64,000 nt of DNA from Ancylostoma caninum (GCA_037903475.1 JBAJFG010000314.1:806001-870000); one strand, 5' to 3'. Positions 1-11,194 are shown, counted from the stretch's first letter. Notes: generated by a model not told the origin, from the sequence alone. Translations and numbers: made by a program.

Positions 1-1012
1 GAGATCGGTGTCGTCTGCTGCCGGGATGCTGTTTCCAGTCGCCTCCTCCCCGATTTGGTCGAGATTCCCCAAAACCGGGTAGAAAAGCTGTTAGATATGG
101 CATAACAGCAGCAAAAGACATCGTTTGCGACGCTCGCAGTGAGGTTGCGAGGCCCCTCTTTTCGAGGCCGGGGATGGGCCACCGCCATTGACGTCCACTG
201 TAATATCAAAGTTGACGACGCGGACGTGTGGAGATGCTGACAAACTGCGGGACTCTTCGCGAGTTCAGTACGATATCAACCGTATTTCTGTCACAGAAAG
301 ATGTTGTAATGAACCTTAGTTAAAAGCATAACGAAAACAACGAAGTAACCATTGTTAATTTACGCAATTATCTTCTTTCGCAATAGTAACTCTTGTTCTT
401 TTGATCTGCTTATCGATGATCTTTTGTTCCCGCGCGCGAGCGCGTATTTAAGGATTTGTTCTAGGATATCGGTGCTTATTTTTTTTCTCTTTGCCCATTC
501 AACCACTCTCCTACACGTTTTAACCTCTTCGTTTGCTAAAAAATTGTCACACCTCTTTTCTCACTCACTCAGCCCCTCCGATCGGACAGTAGAAACCAGG
601 CCTGCCAACAGGGAGGTCTTCATATGGGGGCCGAGCCCACTGTGCGAAAGTAAGAAGAACGGATAAAGGCAGGTGAAGCCGTAAGGCTCCCAGCCGGTCA
701 ATTCTGGTGGTAATTGGTCTGGTGACGCCTCTGGCTCAGAGACCCACGACGGTATCAGTGTCCACGTGAGTGGCACAGGATTTTCGTCGATATTTCGGTG
801 GGTGAGGCCTGTGGCTCCCCATCGGTTTACTAGTGAGCGTAGAGTGAGAGGCCCAGAAGTGGCATAGGGCGTATGATTTCGATCAGTATCGTGTGTCCTT
901 CATAAGAGGAAAGGTGAATGAAGCCCTAGAGCTCCTCATCGACTGATTCTGAGGCAGTGGATTGGGAAGTGTGATAGTTTGCAGGGTGATAGAGGCTGAT
1001 AAGTATCACGAC
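1..1012. other. Unassigned 5' region, possible retroelement leader
   Basis: No secure gene is visible. A TATA-like TATTTAAGG lies near 445 after a CG-rich run, which could be an LTR promoter for the Gypsy sequence downstream, but no LTR boundary or primer-binding site was identified. Between about 660 and 960 a motif of the form GGTGA-GCC--GGCTC recurs three or four times with strong divergence, suggesting an old tandem repeat. Short open stretches exist at the very start but end after 30-50 codons. Confidence 0.3.
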
Positions 1013-1016
1013 GTAT

Positions 1017-1095
<79 letters not shown>

Positions 1096-1098
1096 TTA
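1013..1098. repeat. (ATTT)n microsatellite
   Basis: An almost perfect run of the tetranucleotide TATT/ATTT for about 85 bp, read directly. It separates the unassigned 5' region from the region leading into the retrotransposon. Confidence 0.97.
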
Positions 1099-1418
1099 TG
1101 CACAATGAAGTGCGCTAGAACAGGTACTAGTCAAAAAAACAAACTAATGTGCTTAACAATTGATGAATAAGTAGTAGCTGTTCAAACACAACACAAAAGT
1201 CGAAGGGGAGAAAAATCTGGGGAGAGTGAGTAAGAAAAGAAGAGTGAACATTCGCGTCGATTTCCCAGGGTTCCCAGCAGAAAAAAAAAAGAAAAGACAG
1301 AATACATTCATGCAGTGTGCCTTGTGCTCGATAACCTGATAGGAATAGCATTTATAGAGAGGTGGATGGTGTTAGGGATAACACCACTCTACACGAGCAC
1401 TTGGGCATGCATGAAGAA

Positions 1419-1476
1419 TCTGAAGCTGGATTTTCGGATGTTAGGTATTCCCTACCCCTAACAATCCAGCTTCAGA
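1419..1476. repeat. Imperfect hairpin / short inverted repeat
   Basis: TCTGAAGCTGGATT plus TGTTAGG at the left is mirrored by CCTAACA plus AATCCAGCTTCAGA at the right, with short internal loops. The remainder of 1100-1989 shows no recognisable gene. The hairpin could be the centre of a small foldback element, but no outer boundary was found. Confidence 0.7.
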
Positions 1477-1989
1477 CCCACCTAGACTATTCCTGGCCAG
1501 ATTATAAGTAAGGTGAACACCATCAAAAGGCTTTTAAAGTGTTTGTGTTTCAGCTTACATGTAATTGAGACGACGGTTTGGGAAACCCTTTGGATTTGAA
1601 ATATAGAAGAAAATATAGGACTCCCACCAGATTTTTGAACAATATTCAAAATCAGTTACAAAAAGGGGCATAAAACGAAATGTAAAAGATAAAAGATACA
1701 AGTGACGACGATTGCATTCCCTGCGTTGGCTTAGATAGACGTTCGTACTACATCTGAATTCGAAGAGGAACCATTATATTTCTGGAATTTTGAGAACTGA
1801 AAGCAGATCGATTTTCTTTAGCCTTTTACGGAACGTGGTACTATCATGTGACTCTAACACGCGACTTGCACTATCCCCTCACACAAGAAGTAATCGATCT
1901 CATACATCATCCATGTGGTCGCGTCGTAGCGTTTGACTGTTGGTCCTGATATCCAGTAACATTCGAGTAATACATACGATTGTTTACAG

Positions 1990-2492
1990 ATGCCGATTTC
2001 TGTAGACGAGATGACCGAGGACATGCTGTTGGGCGAGCAAGAGAACCTTTCGAATGTATGTGACGAGCACAACCCGCGGGACGGCGAGAATCTGTGTGCA
2101 GGAAATGACCAGAATATGGAGAATTTTAGAGAGAGACAGAAGCGCCCTAGAGTTGTTGCGCATAGCCGGACTAGAGAGTGTCGAGGACATCGAAAACTTT
2201 CTGGATAGAGCATGCAAGACAGTGAGAACATAAAGAAGTTGCTCGAATTGCTCGAGTGTGACCGGAGCAACATAGTGAGGCGGCGCAGCAGATGAAATGG
2301 GCCATAAATGGACAAGAACAAATAATTAATAGTTTGCGTAGGCAAATCGAATCGTACCAGTTGCAGGTGGCAGAGCTCGTCAAACGGGTCGAAACACTCG
2401 CTGAAAGTGGAGGAGGCGACCACCGCAATGAAGGTGGACATGGACAATGGCAAAGGTTTGAGAATGTTGCTAGAAGTGTACAGAATAACTAA
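1990..2492 (+). pseudogene. Gag N-terminal fragments of the Gypsy element
   Basis: Two short acidic/charged reading frames (1990-2208 and 2292-2492) precede the long gag-protease frame and point the same way. The second has a heptad-like, Gln/Glu/Leu-rich stretch compatible with the coiled coil found in the N-terminal part of some gag proteins. The frames are offset and interrupted by stops, so this looks like the frameshifted 5' end of gag. Assignment rests on position and composition and is tentative. Confidence 0.45.
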
Positions 2493-2545
2493 GAGTCACA
2501 TATTCAGGCACAATCGACGTCAACTCATGTGAACCAGACACCCTT

Positions 2546-4399
2546 ATGGCGATTGCAAGACGGCGTTTGCGAGAAGAAAAAGGAAGAGGCACCTTCTTGG
2601 GCCACGGGTACTTTCCACCACTGACAAACAGTAATATGGGAGAGGATGCCTCTGGTGCGAGTAGAAACAGGGAACCCCTTGTGGAATTTATGAAAGTGAG
2701 TGCTCTACCAGAGGTAGCCCCATTTCATGGAAAAGAGAGGGAGAGTTTCAAACGATTCCTGAATGCGTTTGAAGTCAAATATCCGAGTTCGCTGTGGGAT
2801 GATAGGAGTCGCATTCAGTTGTTCGAGGGACTTCTGAAGAAAGACGCTCTCTCGATGTTTGAAACTCTTTCACAAACGGTGAAAGGTGGCTCCTTCGAGG
2901 AGGTAGGTAAGGCCATGAAAGAGAGGCTGCAGGAGGACACAAATGGAGCGTGCGTAAAAGCCATGCCTCAGCCAGGGTCGCCTACAATTACAGAAGGGCA
3001 GTCAGTAACTGAGTTTTGCTTTTGCTTACCACTAGAAAAACTAGCCAGCAAGGCCTATCCTGATACCCCACCTGAGGCAGTTTCCCTTCAAATAGCTGAG
3101 ATATTGTTCAGGCAGTTAGCCAAGTGGGAAGGGAGCTACTGCATAGCTGAAACGATTGAGACAAGTCCGAGGGGGCAAGTATACGAGAAGGTAAAGGAAA
3201 TAGCGCTGAGATTGGGAAGAAATCGAAACATGACTTCTGATATGGCGCAACAATCAAAGTTCGGTAAGATGCGCTTTCAAAGAAATTACAATGCAGCTGA
3301 AAGGATAAAGGTATCGAAGTCCGTGCAAAGGAACGACGTGATGCGGTTTCCAGGCAATAGTTACAGCGCGGCTGCAAGGGATGAAGTAGTTCCAGCAAAC
3401 CCGCCTATGCAGTCAACACAACCCGCGGTGGGCAATGGTGTGGAACGCACGCATATACAGTGCTATAAGTGCGGAGCACGAGGACACAAAGCTAAGGACT
3501 GTAAAGCGCAGCCAAGGTGGGATCAAGAAAGAGCAAATTCTACCGACAGACGTCCAGAAAGACAAAGTGGCTCTTTTTCGGCACTCTTCGATCGGTTTCT
3601 TTGCAGCAGCACCATAACCGAAATGGCAGATCCGGCAAAACAACTGTTCGGGTGCAGGTCAGTGGCCCAGGTGGACATAATGGGCATGGAGGTTGAAGCG
3701 CTTTCGGACACAGGATCGGAAACTTCAATTATTCCGATTGCACTTTTCAAGGCAGCAAGGGATTGCAACGTAGATACCGACGCTTTCATGGAACGAATCC
3801 CTGGGATTGAAGCCGTCATAAGGAATGCATCGGGGCAAAGTATGCAGTTCCTGGATACCATTAGAATGGAGGTCGGTCTCGATGGCGCTAGGAGGCGGAT
3901 AGCGTTTCATGTAGAGGATGGCCGCGATAAACTGGTGATCCTACGAACGAATGCGTTGGAAAAATTTGGCATCCATTTAGTCAGGGAAGAGAAACAAGCC
4001 CCAGTAGCTCAAGAGAATGAACAAGAAGCGGACGCAATTCATGAGCCGGTCTCAACTCAAACAGTAGTCACACAATGGACGTATGTCCCTCCGGGTGCTA
4101 GGGGAAATGTGCAGCCGCTAGGAAATCCAGGAGATACAATGCTGTGGTCCAATAATAAGTTCGTGTCGCACGGATGTTGCGTCATTTCCAGAGAAGGAAC
4201 CGTTAAGATTCCGGTTGTGAATACAGGAAGGGAACCAATGGTGCTACAAAAAGGACAGGTAATCGGGGAGTTCTCGGATGATGAGTTCCCGCCAGTCAAG
4301 ATAGCACCGGACCATTCGGATATGCTGGATGGTAATGCAGGCCAAGGGAGCCATCGACAAGGAGGAAATACTCTCGGACATGCTGGCGCAAAGAAGTGA
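2546..4399 (+). CDS. Gag-protease polyprotein of the Gypsy element
   Basis: A 617-codon open frame. About residues 40-110 resemble the gag capsid-like core of nematode Gypsy elements (FHGKERESFKRFLNAFE, followed by a hydrophobic Leu/Phe segment). A CCHC zinc knuckle, CYKCGARGHKAKDC, lies around residues 306-319 and would bind RNA. A retropepsin-type active site, DTGSETSII, lies near residue 390, followed by a region ending in repeated hydrophobic turns. The upstream start is uncertain because earlier gag is broken away. Its end overlaps the next frame by about 70 bp (4329-4399), with the pol frame shifted +1 (equivalently -2), which could be an ancestral frameshift site or a later indel. Confidence 0.85.
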   Translation: MAIARRRLREEKGRGTFLGHGYFPPLTNSNMGEDASGASRNREPLVEFMKVSALPEVAPFHGKERESFKRFLNAFEVKYPSSLWDDRSRIQLFEGLLKKDALSMFETLSQTVKGGSFEEVGKAMKERLQEDTNGACVKAMPQPGSPTITEGQSVTEFCFCLPLEKLASKAYPDTPPEAVSLQIAEILFRQLAKWEGSYCIAETIETSPRGQVYEKVKEIALRLGRNRNMTSDMAQQSKFGKMRFQRNYNAAERIKVSKSVQRNDVMRFPGNSYSAAARDEVVPANPPMQSTQPAVGNGVERTHIQCYKCGARGHKAKDCKAQPRWDQERANSTDRRPERQSGSFSALFDRFLCSSTITEMADPAKQLFGCRSVAQVDIMGMEVEALSDTGSETSIIPIALFKAARDCNVDTDAFMERIPGIEAVIRNASGQSMQFLDTIRMEVGLDGARRRIAFHVEDGRDKLVILRTNALEKFGIHLVREEKQAPVAQENEQEADAIHEPVSTQTVVTQWTYVPPGARGNVQPLGNPGDTMLWSNNKFVSHGCCVISREGTVKIPVVNTGREPMVLQKGQVIGEFSDDEFPPVKIAPDHSDMLDGNAGQGSHRQGGNTLGHAGAKK

Positions 4400-4740
4400 T
4401 ACGACTTCAACATTGACGTCGTTGACACAACAATTTTCCGAAGTTTTTGCTGTTAGTGATCGGAAGCTCCTGCATACACAATTGGTAGTGCATGATATTG
4501 ACACTGGCGATGCTACTCCGATAAAACAGAAGATCAGACCGGTGCCAATGGGAGCCAGGAAGGAGTTCAAGGGAATAATCAAGGATCTCGTGGAATGTGG
4601 AAAGAAGCCAGTCTGAGTGGGCGTTGTCTGTGGTATTGGTTCGGAAGAAAGACGGCACGCTTCGCCAATGCATAGACTATCGGCCACTGAACAAGGTGAT
4701 TAAGCAAGACTCATACCATTTGCCCACGATAGAGGTACAG
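4329..4740 (+). pseudogene. Protease-RT linker and RT fingers, frameshifted
   Basis: The frame 4329-4616 contains the linker before RT, with the conserved proline-rich entry PIKQKIRPVP. It stops at TGA (4614-4616). RT homology continues at once in another frame from about 4615 to 4735 (LVRKKDGTLRQCIDYRPLN, the RT block around the conserved Arg and Asp-Tyr-Arg-Leu), then changes frame again just before 4740. Two small indels therefore separate three pieces of one ancestral coding region. Confidence 0.8.
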
Positions 4741-5759
4741 TGCTGCAGAGCTTAGGCGGAAAGAAAGTGTTCTCCACCCTCGATCTCGCAGCAGGTTATT
4801 GGCAGATCAGGTTGTCTGAGGAAGCAAAACCGAAGACGGCGTTCACTTCGAGCGAGGGATTATTTCAATTCACCGTTTTATCTTTTGGCCTCTCCACAAG
4901 CCCGGCGGGTTTTCAGCGAATGATGGACTTTTTGGTTGGAGAATTAGGGGTGAAAGACAGCAAAGTATTTGTGTACATAGATGACATCTTGATAGCCACA
5001 GAGATGATCGAACGCCACTATGAGGTTCTCCAGCTAGTCCTCAAGGCCATGAGACGCGCGAATTTGAAGCTAAAAGCTCAGAAATGCGAGTTTTTCAAAG
5101 ATGAAATGAGGTTTCTGGGACATGTCATTAGCAGGAATGGCGTGTGTACGAATCCCGATAAGAATGCGAAGATCAGGGATTACCTGGAACCGCGAAGTGT
5201 GGCTCAACTGAGGACATTCTTAGGGATGACCTCGTATTACAGGAAATTTATACTCAAATTCGCAAAAATCACAGAATGTTTGTACCAGCTAACTAGTCCG
5301 AAAACGCGATGAAGGTGGACGGAGCAAGAAGAGAAGGCGTTTGAGGAGATGAAGTCAAGACTAACAGAGGCGCCAATATCAGAACAGCCGGATATGGAAG
5401 GTGCGGCGAACGAATCAAATCCTTTTGTGATCTTCACTGACGCGTCCACACACGGCTTAGGAGCAGTTCTCTGTCAGAAGGGCAAGGATGAGTTTTTGCA
5501 TCCCATTTACTTCGCATCCAAGAAGTTGTCCAAAGCGGAGAAGAACTATCATGTAACGGACCTTGAAGCCCTTGCGGTATTCATCTATGGCCTCAAAACA
5601 GTGGTAAAGACAGATCACAAACCTCTAACAAATCTGTTTAAGCAATCGAACGTATCCGCAAGAGTGCTCAGGTGGGCGTTGCAGTTGCAAAAGTACAGAA
5701 TAGAGATTCAGTATGTAGCCGGAAAGACAAATGCGGTAGCTGATGCACTGTCGCGGTGA
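4740..5759 (+). pseudogene. Reverse transcriptase palm and RNase H, interrupted by one TGA
   Basis: RT motifs in order: FSTLDLAAGYWQI (first catalytic Asp), LPFG-equivalent LSFGLSTSPAGFQR, and VYIDDILIAT with the YxDD catalytic pair at about 4972-4998, then the thumb/connection LRTFLGMTSYYRKF. A TGA at 5310-5312 interrupts the frame, and the same frame resumes with WTEQEEKAFEEM. RNase H follows: FVIFTDASTHGLGAVLCQKG carries the first catalytic Asp, then LEALAVFIYGLK and TDHKPLTNL. The frame ends at TGA 5757-5759 after VADALSR, the normal end of the RNase H domain. Confidence 0.9.
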
Positions 5760-5807
5760 GCTACGACGAGTGAGGAACACGAACAGATAGTCTGCCCCGA
5801 GAATGAA

Positions 5808-6390
5808 ATGATTGTTTGCCGAACCGCCGTTGAAGAATCAGAATGGTTAAAAGAGCTGCGACAGGACGACGATTTTCGAGAATTCAATTCTGCGTTGAAG
5901 TGTGGACGCATGGATCTGGAGGTGAGAATGCCGCGCAGCAACAAGCGATTGGTTAGTGCGGATTTCATGTTGGATGAAGGTTACCTAAAAATAGTTCAAG
6001 AACGGTCCCTGGTAGAAGTGGTACCAAAACCAAGAAGGGAACAGGTTATCCGAGAAGCACATGAGGGAGTGATGATGGGTCACTTCAGTCCACGTAAACT
6101 ATTCAAGCAACTAAATAAAGTGGTATTCTGGGATGGAATGCTCCGCGACATCATAAAATGAACAAAGGGCTGCCAGAAATGCTTTTTGACAAACAACCAT
6201 GAAAGGCACATTCCTCCACTCAAGCCTATCACGACTTCGGCACCACACGAGTTCGTAGGAGTTGATCTCGTCGAGTTTGGTATCTCGGAAAGGGGGAACA
6301 GATACGCGCTAGTAGTGGTTGACTCTTCTACAACACATGAAAAATCGATTAAATCAATCAATAGCGCAAATTGCTTGTCAGATTCGTGAT
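5808..6390 (+). pseudogene. Integrase N-terminal portion, truncated
   Basis: The same frame continues after the TGA at 5757. It carries a His-His part of the HHCC zinc-binding domain (REAHEGVMMGHFSPRK) and, after another TGA at 6159-6161, the matching Cys pair (CQKC). The catalytic core begins at HEFVGVDLVEF, giving the first Asp, and reaches VVVDSS near 6330. After that the sequence is AT-rich non-coding DNA, so the second Asp and the Glu of the D,D-35-E triad are missing. It cannot encode an active integrase. Confidence 0.85.
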
Positions 6391-6957
6391 CAGCATGATG
6401 TATAATTTTATAAGTTGGATCTATAGCTAGTTTTCGTAAATCCATAATGTGTGTTGTAAATTTCGATAGAAATGTATATGACACCAACACATATATACAT
6501 GCACACATAAATGCACAGGCATGTGCGCAGGCGCGCACACACAATGAATGCACATCCGCATACAGTCACATATGCGTATGCATGCACTTCGATGGTTCTT
6601 GTTCAATACGTTGCGAACATGACTAATGTAATGCGTGCTCATAGCTGAAATAGTTGTGAGAACGGGTCCGTGAAAGTGAAGGTTGGTGAGAAAAATTGTA
6701 GATGGGAGAGTGAAGGTCACTCAACGTCAGGGGAGTCGCCGGGGGGGGGGGAGGTAGAGGGGATATATGGGGGATATATGATATATTTGCATCTAGAAAC
6801 TGAAAAAAATATGAAAATCATAGAGATGTGTTGGAAGTAGAACGAGGGTATGCCTTCGCACATGTGAGGCTGCTGGGGTCACATTTTCTGTGCGGGACTA
6901 GGCTAGGGGACTAGGGGACTTCCAGAATTGAAGGAAGCTGATGATAATGTGCATACA
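6391..6957. other. Gene-free stretch with CA/TG-rich segment
   Basis: Between the truncated integrase and the TIR-bounded minisatellite there is a CACA/ATGC-rich segment (about 6480-6600), a G run near 6743, and no open frame with recognisable content. No 3' LTR of the Gypsy element was seen here. Confidence 0.6.
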
Positions 6958-7628
6958 CTCTGAACTTTCTGCCCGCGGTGGATCCGCGGTACGAGGTCAA
7001 TCCACGGTGGACCCGCGGTTGCCCGCGATAAATCCGCACATGCCCGCAGTGGACAACCGGGAGTGACGTCACTACCGCGCTATGCCCGCACATGATCACG
7101 GTGGACCCGCACATGCCCGCGGTGGACCCGCAATAACATGGGTATCCGCGGTGGACCCGCACATGTCACATGGTGGTCCCGCACTTGCCCGTGGTGGACC
7201 CGCAGTAGAGCTGATTGGGTCATCAATGCCAACAAAACCTCCACCAACGATGCACACATGGCCGAGTGGATAAAAGAGCGGACTTGGAAACATGAGTTCG
7301 AAAAGGTACGTGGGTTCGAATCCAGTGGTGTAATAACGCTTGCAGGATGAAATTTCAGTGCATATCGTGGACATGCCTCTTCCTCCTCACGACAGAGTCT
7401 TCGATACAGGACCATTTTTAGAAGAAAATAACCAGTCCCTTGAAAATGCATGTTCCCGCGGTGGACCCGCACATGCCCGGGGTGGGTCCGCACATGCCCA
7501 CGGTGGAGCCGCACATGCCCGCGGTGGAGCCGCAGTACATCCGCGGTGGACCCGCACATGCCCGCGGTGGCGAACCGACGCTCCACCTCGGGCGTACCGC
7601 GGATCCACCGCGGGCTGAAAGTTCAGAG
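6958..7628. mobile_element. TIR-bounded minisatellite element with internal tRNA-like sequence (CTCTGA type)
   Basis: The left end CTCTGAACTTTCTGCCCGCG is mirrored by the right end CGCGGGCTGAAAGTTCAGAG; the match extends about 36 bp with one or two differences. CA flanks both sides (6956-6957 and 7629-7630), compatible with a 2-bp target duplication. Inside, two blocks (about 6975-7215 and 7450-7615) consist of a ~20-22-bp GC-rich minisatellite, GGTGGACCCGCACATGCCCG. A tRNA-like segment lies between them. No transposase is encoded, so it is non-autonomous. The apparent ORFs in this region on both strands are artefacts of the repeat. Confidence 0.75.
7252..7332 (+). ncRNA. tRNA-like (class II, Leu/Ser-like) Pol III module
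   Basis: A perfect internal A box, TGGCCGAGTGG (7259-7269), and a perfect B box, GGTTCGAATCC (7313-7323), are spaced 43 bp apart, close to the spacing in tRNAs with a long variable arm. Only about four acceptor-stem pairs form, and the anticodon arm is not regular. It is probably a tRNA-derived SINE head or pseudo-tRNA, not a working tRNA. Similar modules occur near 30.9, 31.6 and 32.2 kb. Confidence 0.6.
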
Positions 7629-7734
7629 CAGGTCCCGCACAGAAAGAAAGAGCCCGGTGCGGCCGATCATGTGAGGAAGCAGCAGTGTGAAGGCAACATC
7701 TGAGGATGGAAAGTGAGTTTTTTTTTATTTTGAA

Positions 7735-7985
7735 GATTTTATTATCTTAAATATTATGGGTGATAGGGGATGTGTTAGTTAGGGAGTGAGTAAGTGCATT
7801 AATTAGTGAGTGGTTGAGTGAGTGAGTGAGTGGGTTAATTAGTTAGTGGGTGAATGAATGAATGAGTGAATGAGGAGTGATTATATGGATGAGGAAGGGA
7901 GAGAGATAAAAAACAAGAGAGAGGAAGAGAGAGAGAGAGACAGAGAGGGGCGAGAGAGATCCGGATGAGGCGTGGTGTTGGTAAA
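7735..7985. repeat. Low-complexity (GAGT)n / (GA)n tract
   Basis: A degenerate GAGT/GAAT array (about 7770-7880) passes into a purine-rich GAGAGA tract (about 7890-7965). Read directly; no gene is seen. Confidence 0.9.
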
Positions 7986-8265
7986 AATTCAACCCCGAAG
8001 CGACCTCCCCCCCTTGTAGACAGGGAAAATGCGACCCTCTCCAGAACATTTAATTTTTTAAACGTTTTCAGTTACTCTATTTCAACTACATCCAAAATAT
8101 GTATTGGGAAGCTATTTTTTGAATTCAAATTTCAAAATTAATTTTCCGCTTTTCAATTTTTAATTTTTATTTTTGAAATTGGAGTTTCATCAATGAAACA
8201 ACTAGTCGGTTTGTCTATTTTTAATATAATTAGTCATTAAAAACAATTATTATTTGATATTGTAG

Positions 8266-8312
8266 ATAACTAGCGCCCCTTCGGGACGCTAGAAAGTGGG
8301 GTGGGGCAGCCA
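8266..8312. repeat. Dispersed hairpin motif, copy 1
   Basis: ACTAGCGCCCCTTCGGGACG followed by CTAGAAAGTGGGGTGGGGCA forms a near-perfect stem (CTAGCG...CGCTAG) around CCTTCGGG. The same ~45-bp sequence recurs near 12.71 kb with only a few substitutions, so it is the end of some dispersed repeat. The stretch 7990-8450 around it is otherwise AT-rich and gene-free. Confidence 0.75.
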
Positions 8313-8449
8313 ATTGGGACATGTGCAAACGCTTCACACTTGCCAAATCTCTAGAAAATTTATAAAGAAGCAGAACCAATCTTCCAATGGGCCCAAACAT
8401 GAAGTCCTTCTTATGAGTTGAGTATGAGCATGAGAAGTTCGTTCTCCAT

Positions 8450-9650
8450 CGTATGGCGTATTCGTGCGTATTCCTTACTACCCGGCTAAGGCAGACGCGT
8501 TCTCCATCGGCGGAACTGTATCCTGCCGTTCCCCACACTATTGGACAAGGCGAAATCGTATCCGAGTGTTTTCCAGACTACTGGGCCGCAGCGGCCTTTT
8601 CTCCATCGGTGGACCCGTATTCTGGCGCCATTTTCACTGTTAGGCCTGAACCATATCCTGGTATTCTCCACTTTACTGAGTCACAGCGGACCAATTCTAT
8701 ATTGGCGGACCCGTATTCTGGTGTTATCCATACTACTGGGCCACGGCGGGCCCTTCCTTCATCAGAGCGCCCGTGTTCTGGCGCCCTCCTCACAGTTAGG
8801 GCAAGCCGGATCCGTTCTCCAAGCGCGGGTTCGCATTGTGGCATTCTTAACACTATCGGACTAAAGTGAACCCGTATCCTGACTTTCTCCACACCATTAT
8901 GCTACGACGGCTCCTTCCTCCATCGGTGGACCCGTATCCTGGCATCTCCCCCACACCACTGGGCCACAGTGGGCCCTTTCTCCACTGGTGGACCTGTATC
9001 TCGGTGTCCCCCGCACCACTGGGCCACGGTGGGCCTTTTCTCCATCGGTGGACCCGTATCCTGTCATTCCCCACACCACTGGGCCACAGTGGGCCCTTTC
9101 TCCATTGTTGGACCTGTATCTCGGTGTCCCCCACACCAGTGGGCCACGGTGGGCCTTTTCTCCATCGGTGGACCCGTATCCTGTCATCCCCCACACCACT
9201 GGGCCACAGTGGGCCCTTTCTCCATCGGTGGACTCTATTTCGGTGTCCCCCGCACCACTGGGCCATGGCGGGCCTTTTCTCTATCGGTGGACCCATATCC
9301 TGGCGTTCCCCACAGCACTGGGCAACGGCGGGCCTTTCCCATATCCTGGCGTTCCCCACAGCACTGGGCCACGGCGGGCCTTTCCTCCATCGGTGGACCC
9401 GTATCCTGTCATCCCCCACACCACTGGGCCACAGCGGGCCCTTTCTGCATTGGTGGACCTGTATCTCGGTGTCCCCCGCACCACTGGGCCACGGAGGGCC
9501 CTTTCTCCATTGGTGGACCCGTATCTCGGCGTCCGCCACACCATTTGGCCACGGCGGGCTTTTTCTCCATCGCTGGACCCGTATCCTGGCGTTCCCCGCA
9601 CCATTGGGCCACGGCGGGTCCTTTCTCCATCGGTGGACCCGCATCCGTAT
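8450..9650. repeat. 60-bp satellite array with a 120-bp higher-order unit
   Basis: About 20 units of 60 bp are built around CCACTGGGCCACAGTGGGCC and CTCCATCGGTGGACCCGTAT. In the centre (about 8940-9240) successive units alternate between two versions, one with CTGTATCTCGGTGTCC and one with CCGTATCCTGTCATTCC, giving a 120-bp repeat. Units at the left edge are far more divergent. Long ORFs in several frames on both strands are by-products of the period being divisible by 3. Confidence 0.92.
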
Positions 9651-10185
9651 ATAGTTGATTGGATATACAATGTCATGCCTTCCTATTTAGAGGCTTTTAC
9701 TCTTTGTTAGTGCAGAAGCTTTCCTCGAAACGAACGATTGTTGTAACGAACAATGTTGTGACTACACAATCGCCGCGAAAATTCAACAGGGGCTGAGGCG
9801 ACGGCGTAGGTCCAGCCTCCCGAAGCTTTCGAGACGCGGCAGCTCTCATAGCACGCGTCCATTTCTTCCTGCGAGTGCACAAAGCGTCGCAAACACGAAA
9901 GGCTGGTTTTCCTGCTGCGTACATTGTGCAGCCTGAAAGCTCGCAAACACTCCCTCACTCCTATGCGGCGAGACCGCCAGCGAAGGTGATGAAATCACCA
10001 TCCCGTGCATGCGGGAGAGCCAGCAGTGACGTAATTTCGGGTCCCGAAGCGAACGTGTCTGCGTCCATGGAAATCGGCCATTTCGCCACACAGTCTGCGC
10101 CTCAAGATTGCGGTGTCTATGAGTGCCGCCCCGTATCTCTAACAGCTCTAGCCCCCTTACGGCGCTTTGTTTAATAGATATATAT
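9651..10185. repeat. Satellite-associated tail, copy 1
   Basis: Immediately right of the satellite comes ~530 bp that matches, with many substitutions, the sequence right of the second satellite block (about 17060-17510). Shared landmarks are GCGAGACCGCCAG, GAGCCAG-AGTGACGTA, GTCTATGAGTGCCGCC and a terminal CCCCCTTA-G--G-GCTTT-TTTAATAGAT. The satellite plus tail therefore behave as one repeat family. Confidence 0.8.
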
Positions 10186-10469
10186 ATCCGATTCAACCTG
10201 GAATGACTACCACAAATGGTTTACCATTTTTTGTTTGTTGTAACTGGTCGAATGATAAGAGCCAGTTTGAACATATAAAAAAAGAAGATGCGGTGGGTTC
10301 GTGAACAAATGAGAGAAGAAGAGCGCGGAATGGGATGTGAGGTGGAAGGAATCACGCGAATTGCACACTAACCACTGCTTAGCTCTGACATTTAGTGTTT
10401 TGCGATCGATGTTAAGCGCCACCGAACCGATCGAGCAAAGATTAACCCAACTCATGTTATTTCCTCAGT

Positions 10470-10750
10470 ATGGACCCGACCGCAGGTGTCTCCCCACTTT
10501 TAGATCCCGGCGCACCCTTATCACAGCTGTGCACCCGTCTCCCCCACTTCTGAACACCGGCGCACCCTTATCACCGGTGTGGACTCGTCTTCCCCACTTC
10601 TGGACCCCGGCGCACCATTATCACACATCCCCAGGCGTTCCTCAACATTTCTACGCCGCCGCACCCTTATCACCCCGTTGGACCCGTCCCTAGGCGTCTC
10701 CCTACTTTTTGGCGCCGGCGCACCCTCCACACCGCGGTGCACTCACCGCT
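10470..10750. repeat. ~50-bp tandem repeat
   Basis: Five diverged units marked by CGGCGCACCCTTATCAC recur every 48-50 bp, alternating with GGACCCGTC-CCCCACTT. It is CpG-rich and reminiscent in style, but not in sequence, of the 60-bp satellite. The preceding interval 10186-10469 holds no recognisable feature. Confidence 0.75.
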
Positions 10751-10858
10751 CTCCACTTCCCCATCCTTAGCTTCTCTTCATTCTTTGAACCTCACCATAC
10801 CCGTCCCTATCATCTTGTTGACCTCGTAATCACCATCACTGACCAATCAGGGAATTTC

Positions 10859-11107
<249 letters not shown>

Positions 11108-11194
11108 GTGACAGCCGAAGTAAGCCCGTTATTATAAGTCATGATTAAAAGTAGAAACACTTATAAAGCGTCTGGGAACAAAATAGTGTCGAAA

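Larger units (their letters stand above)
1990..6390 (+). mobile_element. Ty3/Gypsy-type LTR retrotransposon, decayed internal region
   Basis: Domain order on the plus strand is gag with a CCHC knuckle, aspartic protease, reverse transcriptase, RNase H, then the start of integrase. This order (integrase after RNase H) is that of Ty3/Gypsy elements. The reading frame is broken by stops or frame changes near 2208, 2492, 4399, 4614, 4735, 5310, 5757 and 6159, and integrase homology fades after about 6330. No LTRs could be defined and no 3' LTR is present. It is a dead copy; several stretches nevertheless remain open for 190 to 617 codons, so decay is not extreme. Confidence 0.9.

Noticed and set aside
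7080..7703. Several ORFs of 60-168 codons in GC-rich repeat
   Set aside because: Products of the minisatellite in the TIR element.
8266..8312. Helitron 3' hairpin
   Set aside because: No CTRR end follows the stem at the right distance and no 5' TC end was found.
8853..9710. Overlapping ORFs of 229-263 codons on both strands
   Set aside because: They are periodic translations of the 60-bp satellite; every frame stays open because 60 is divisible by 3.
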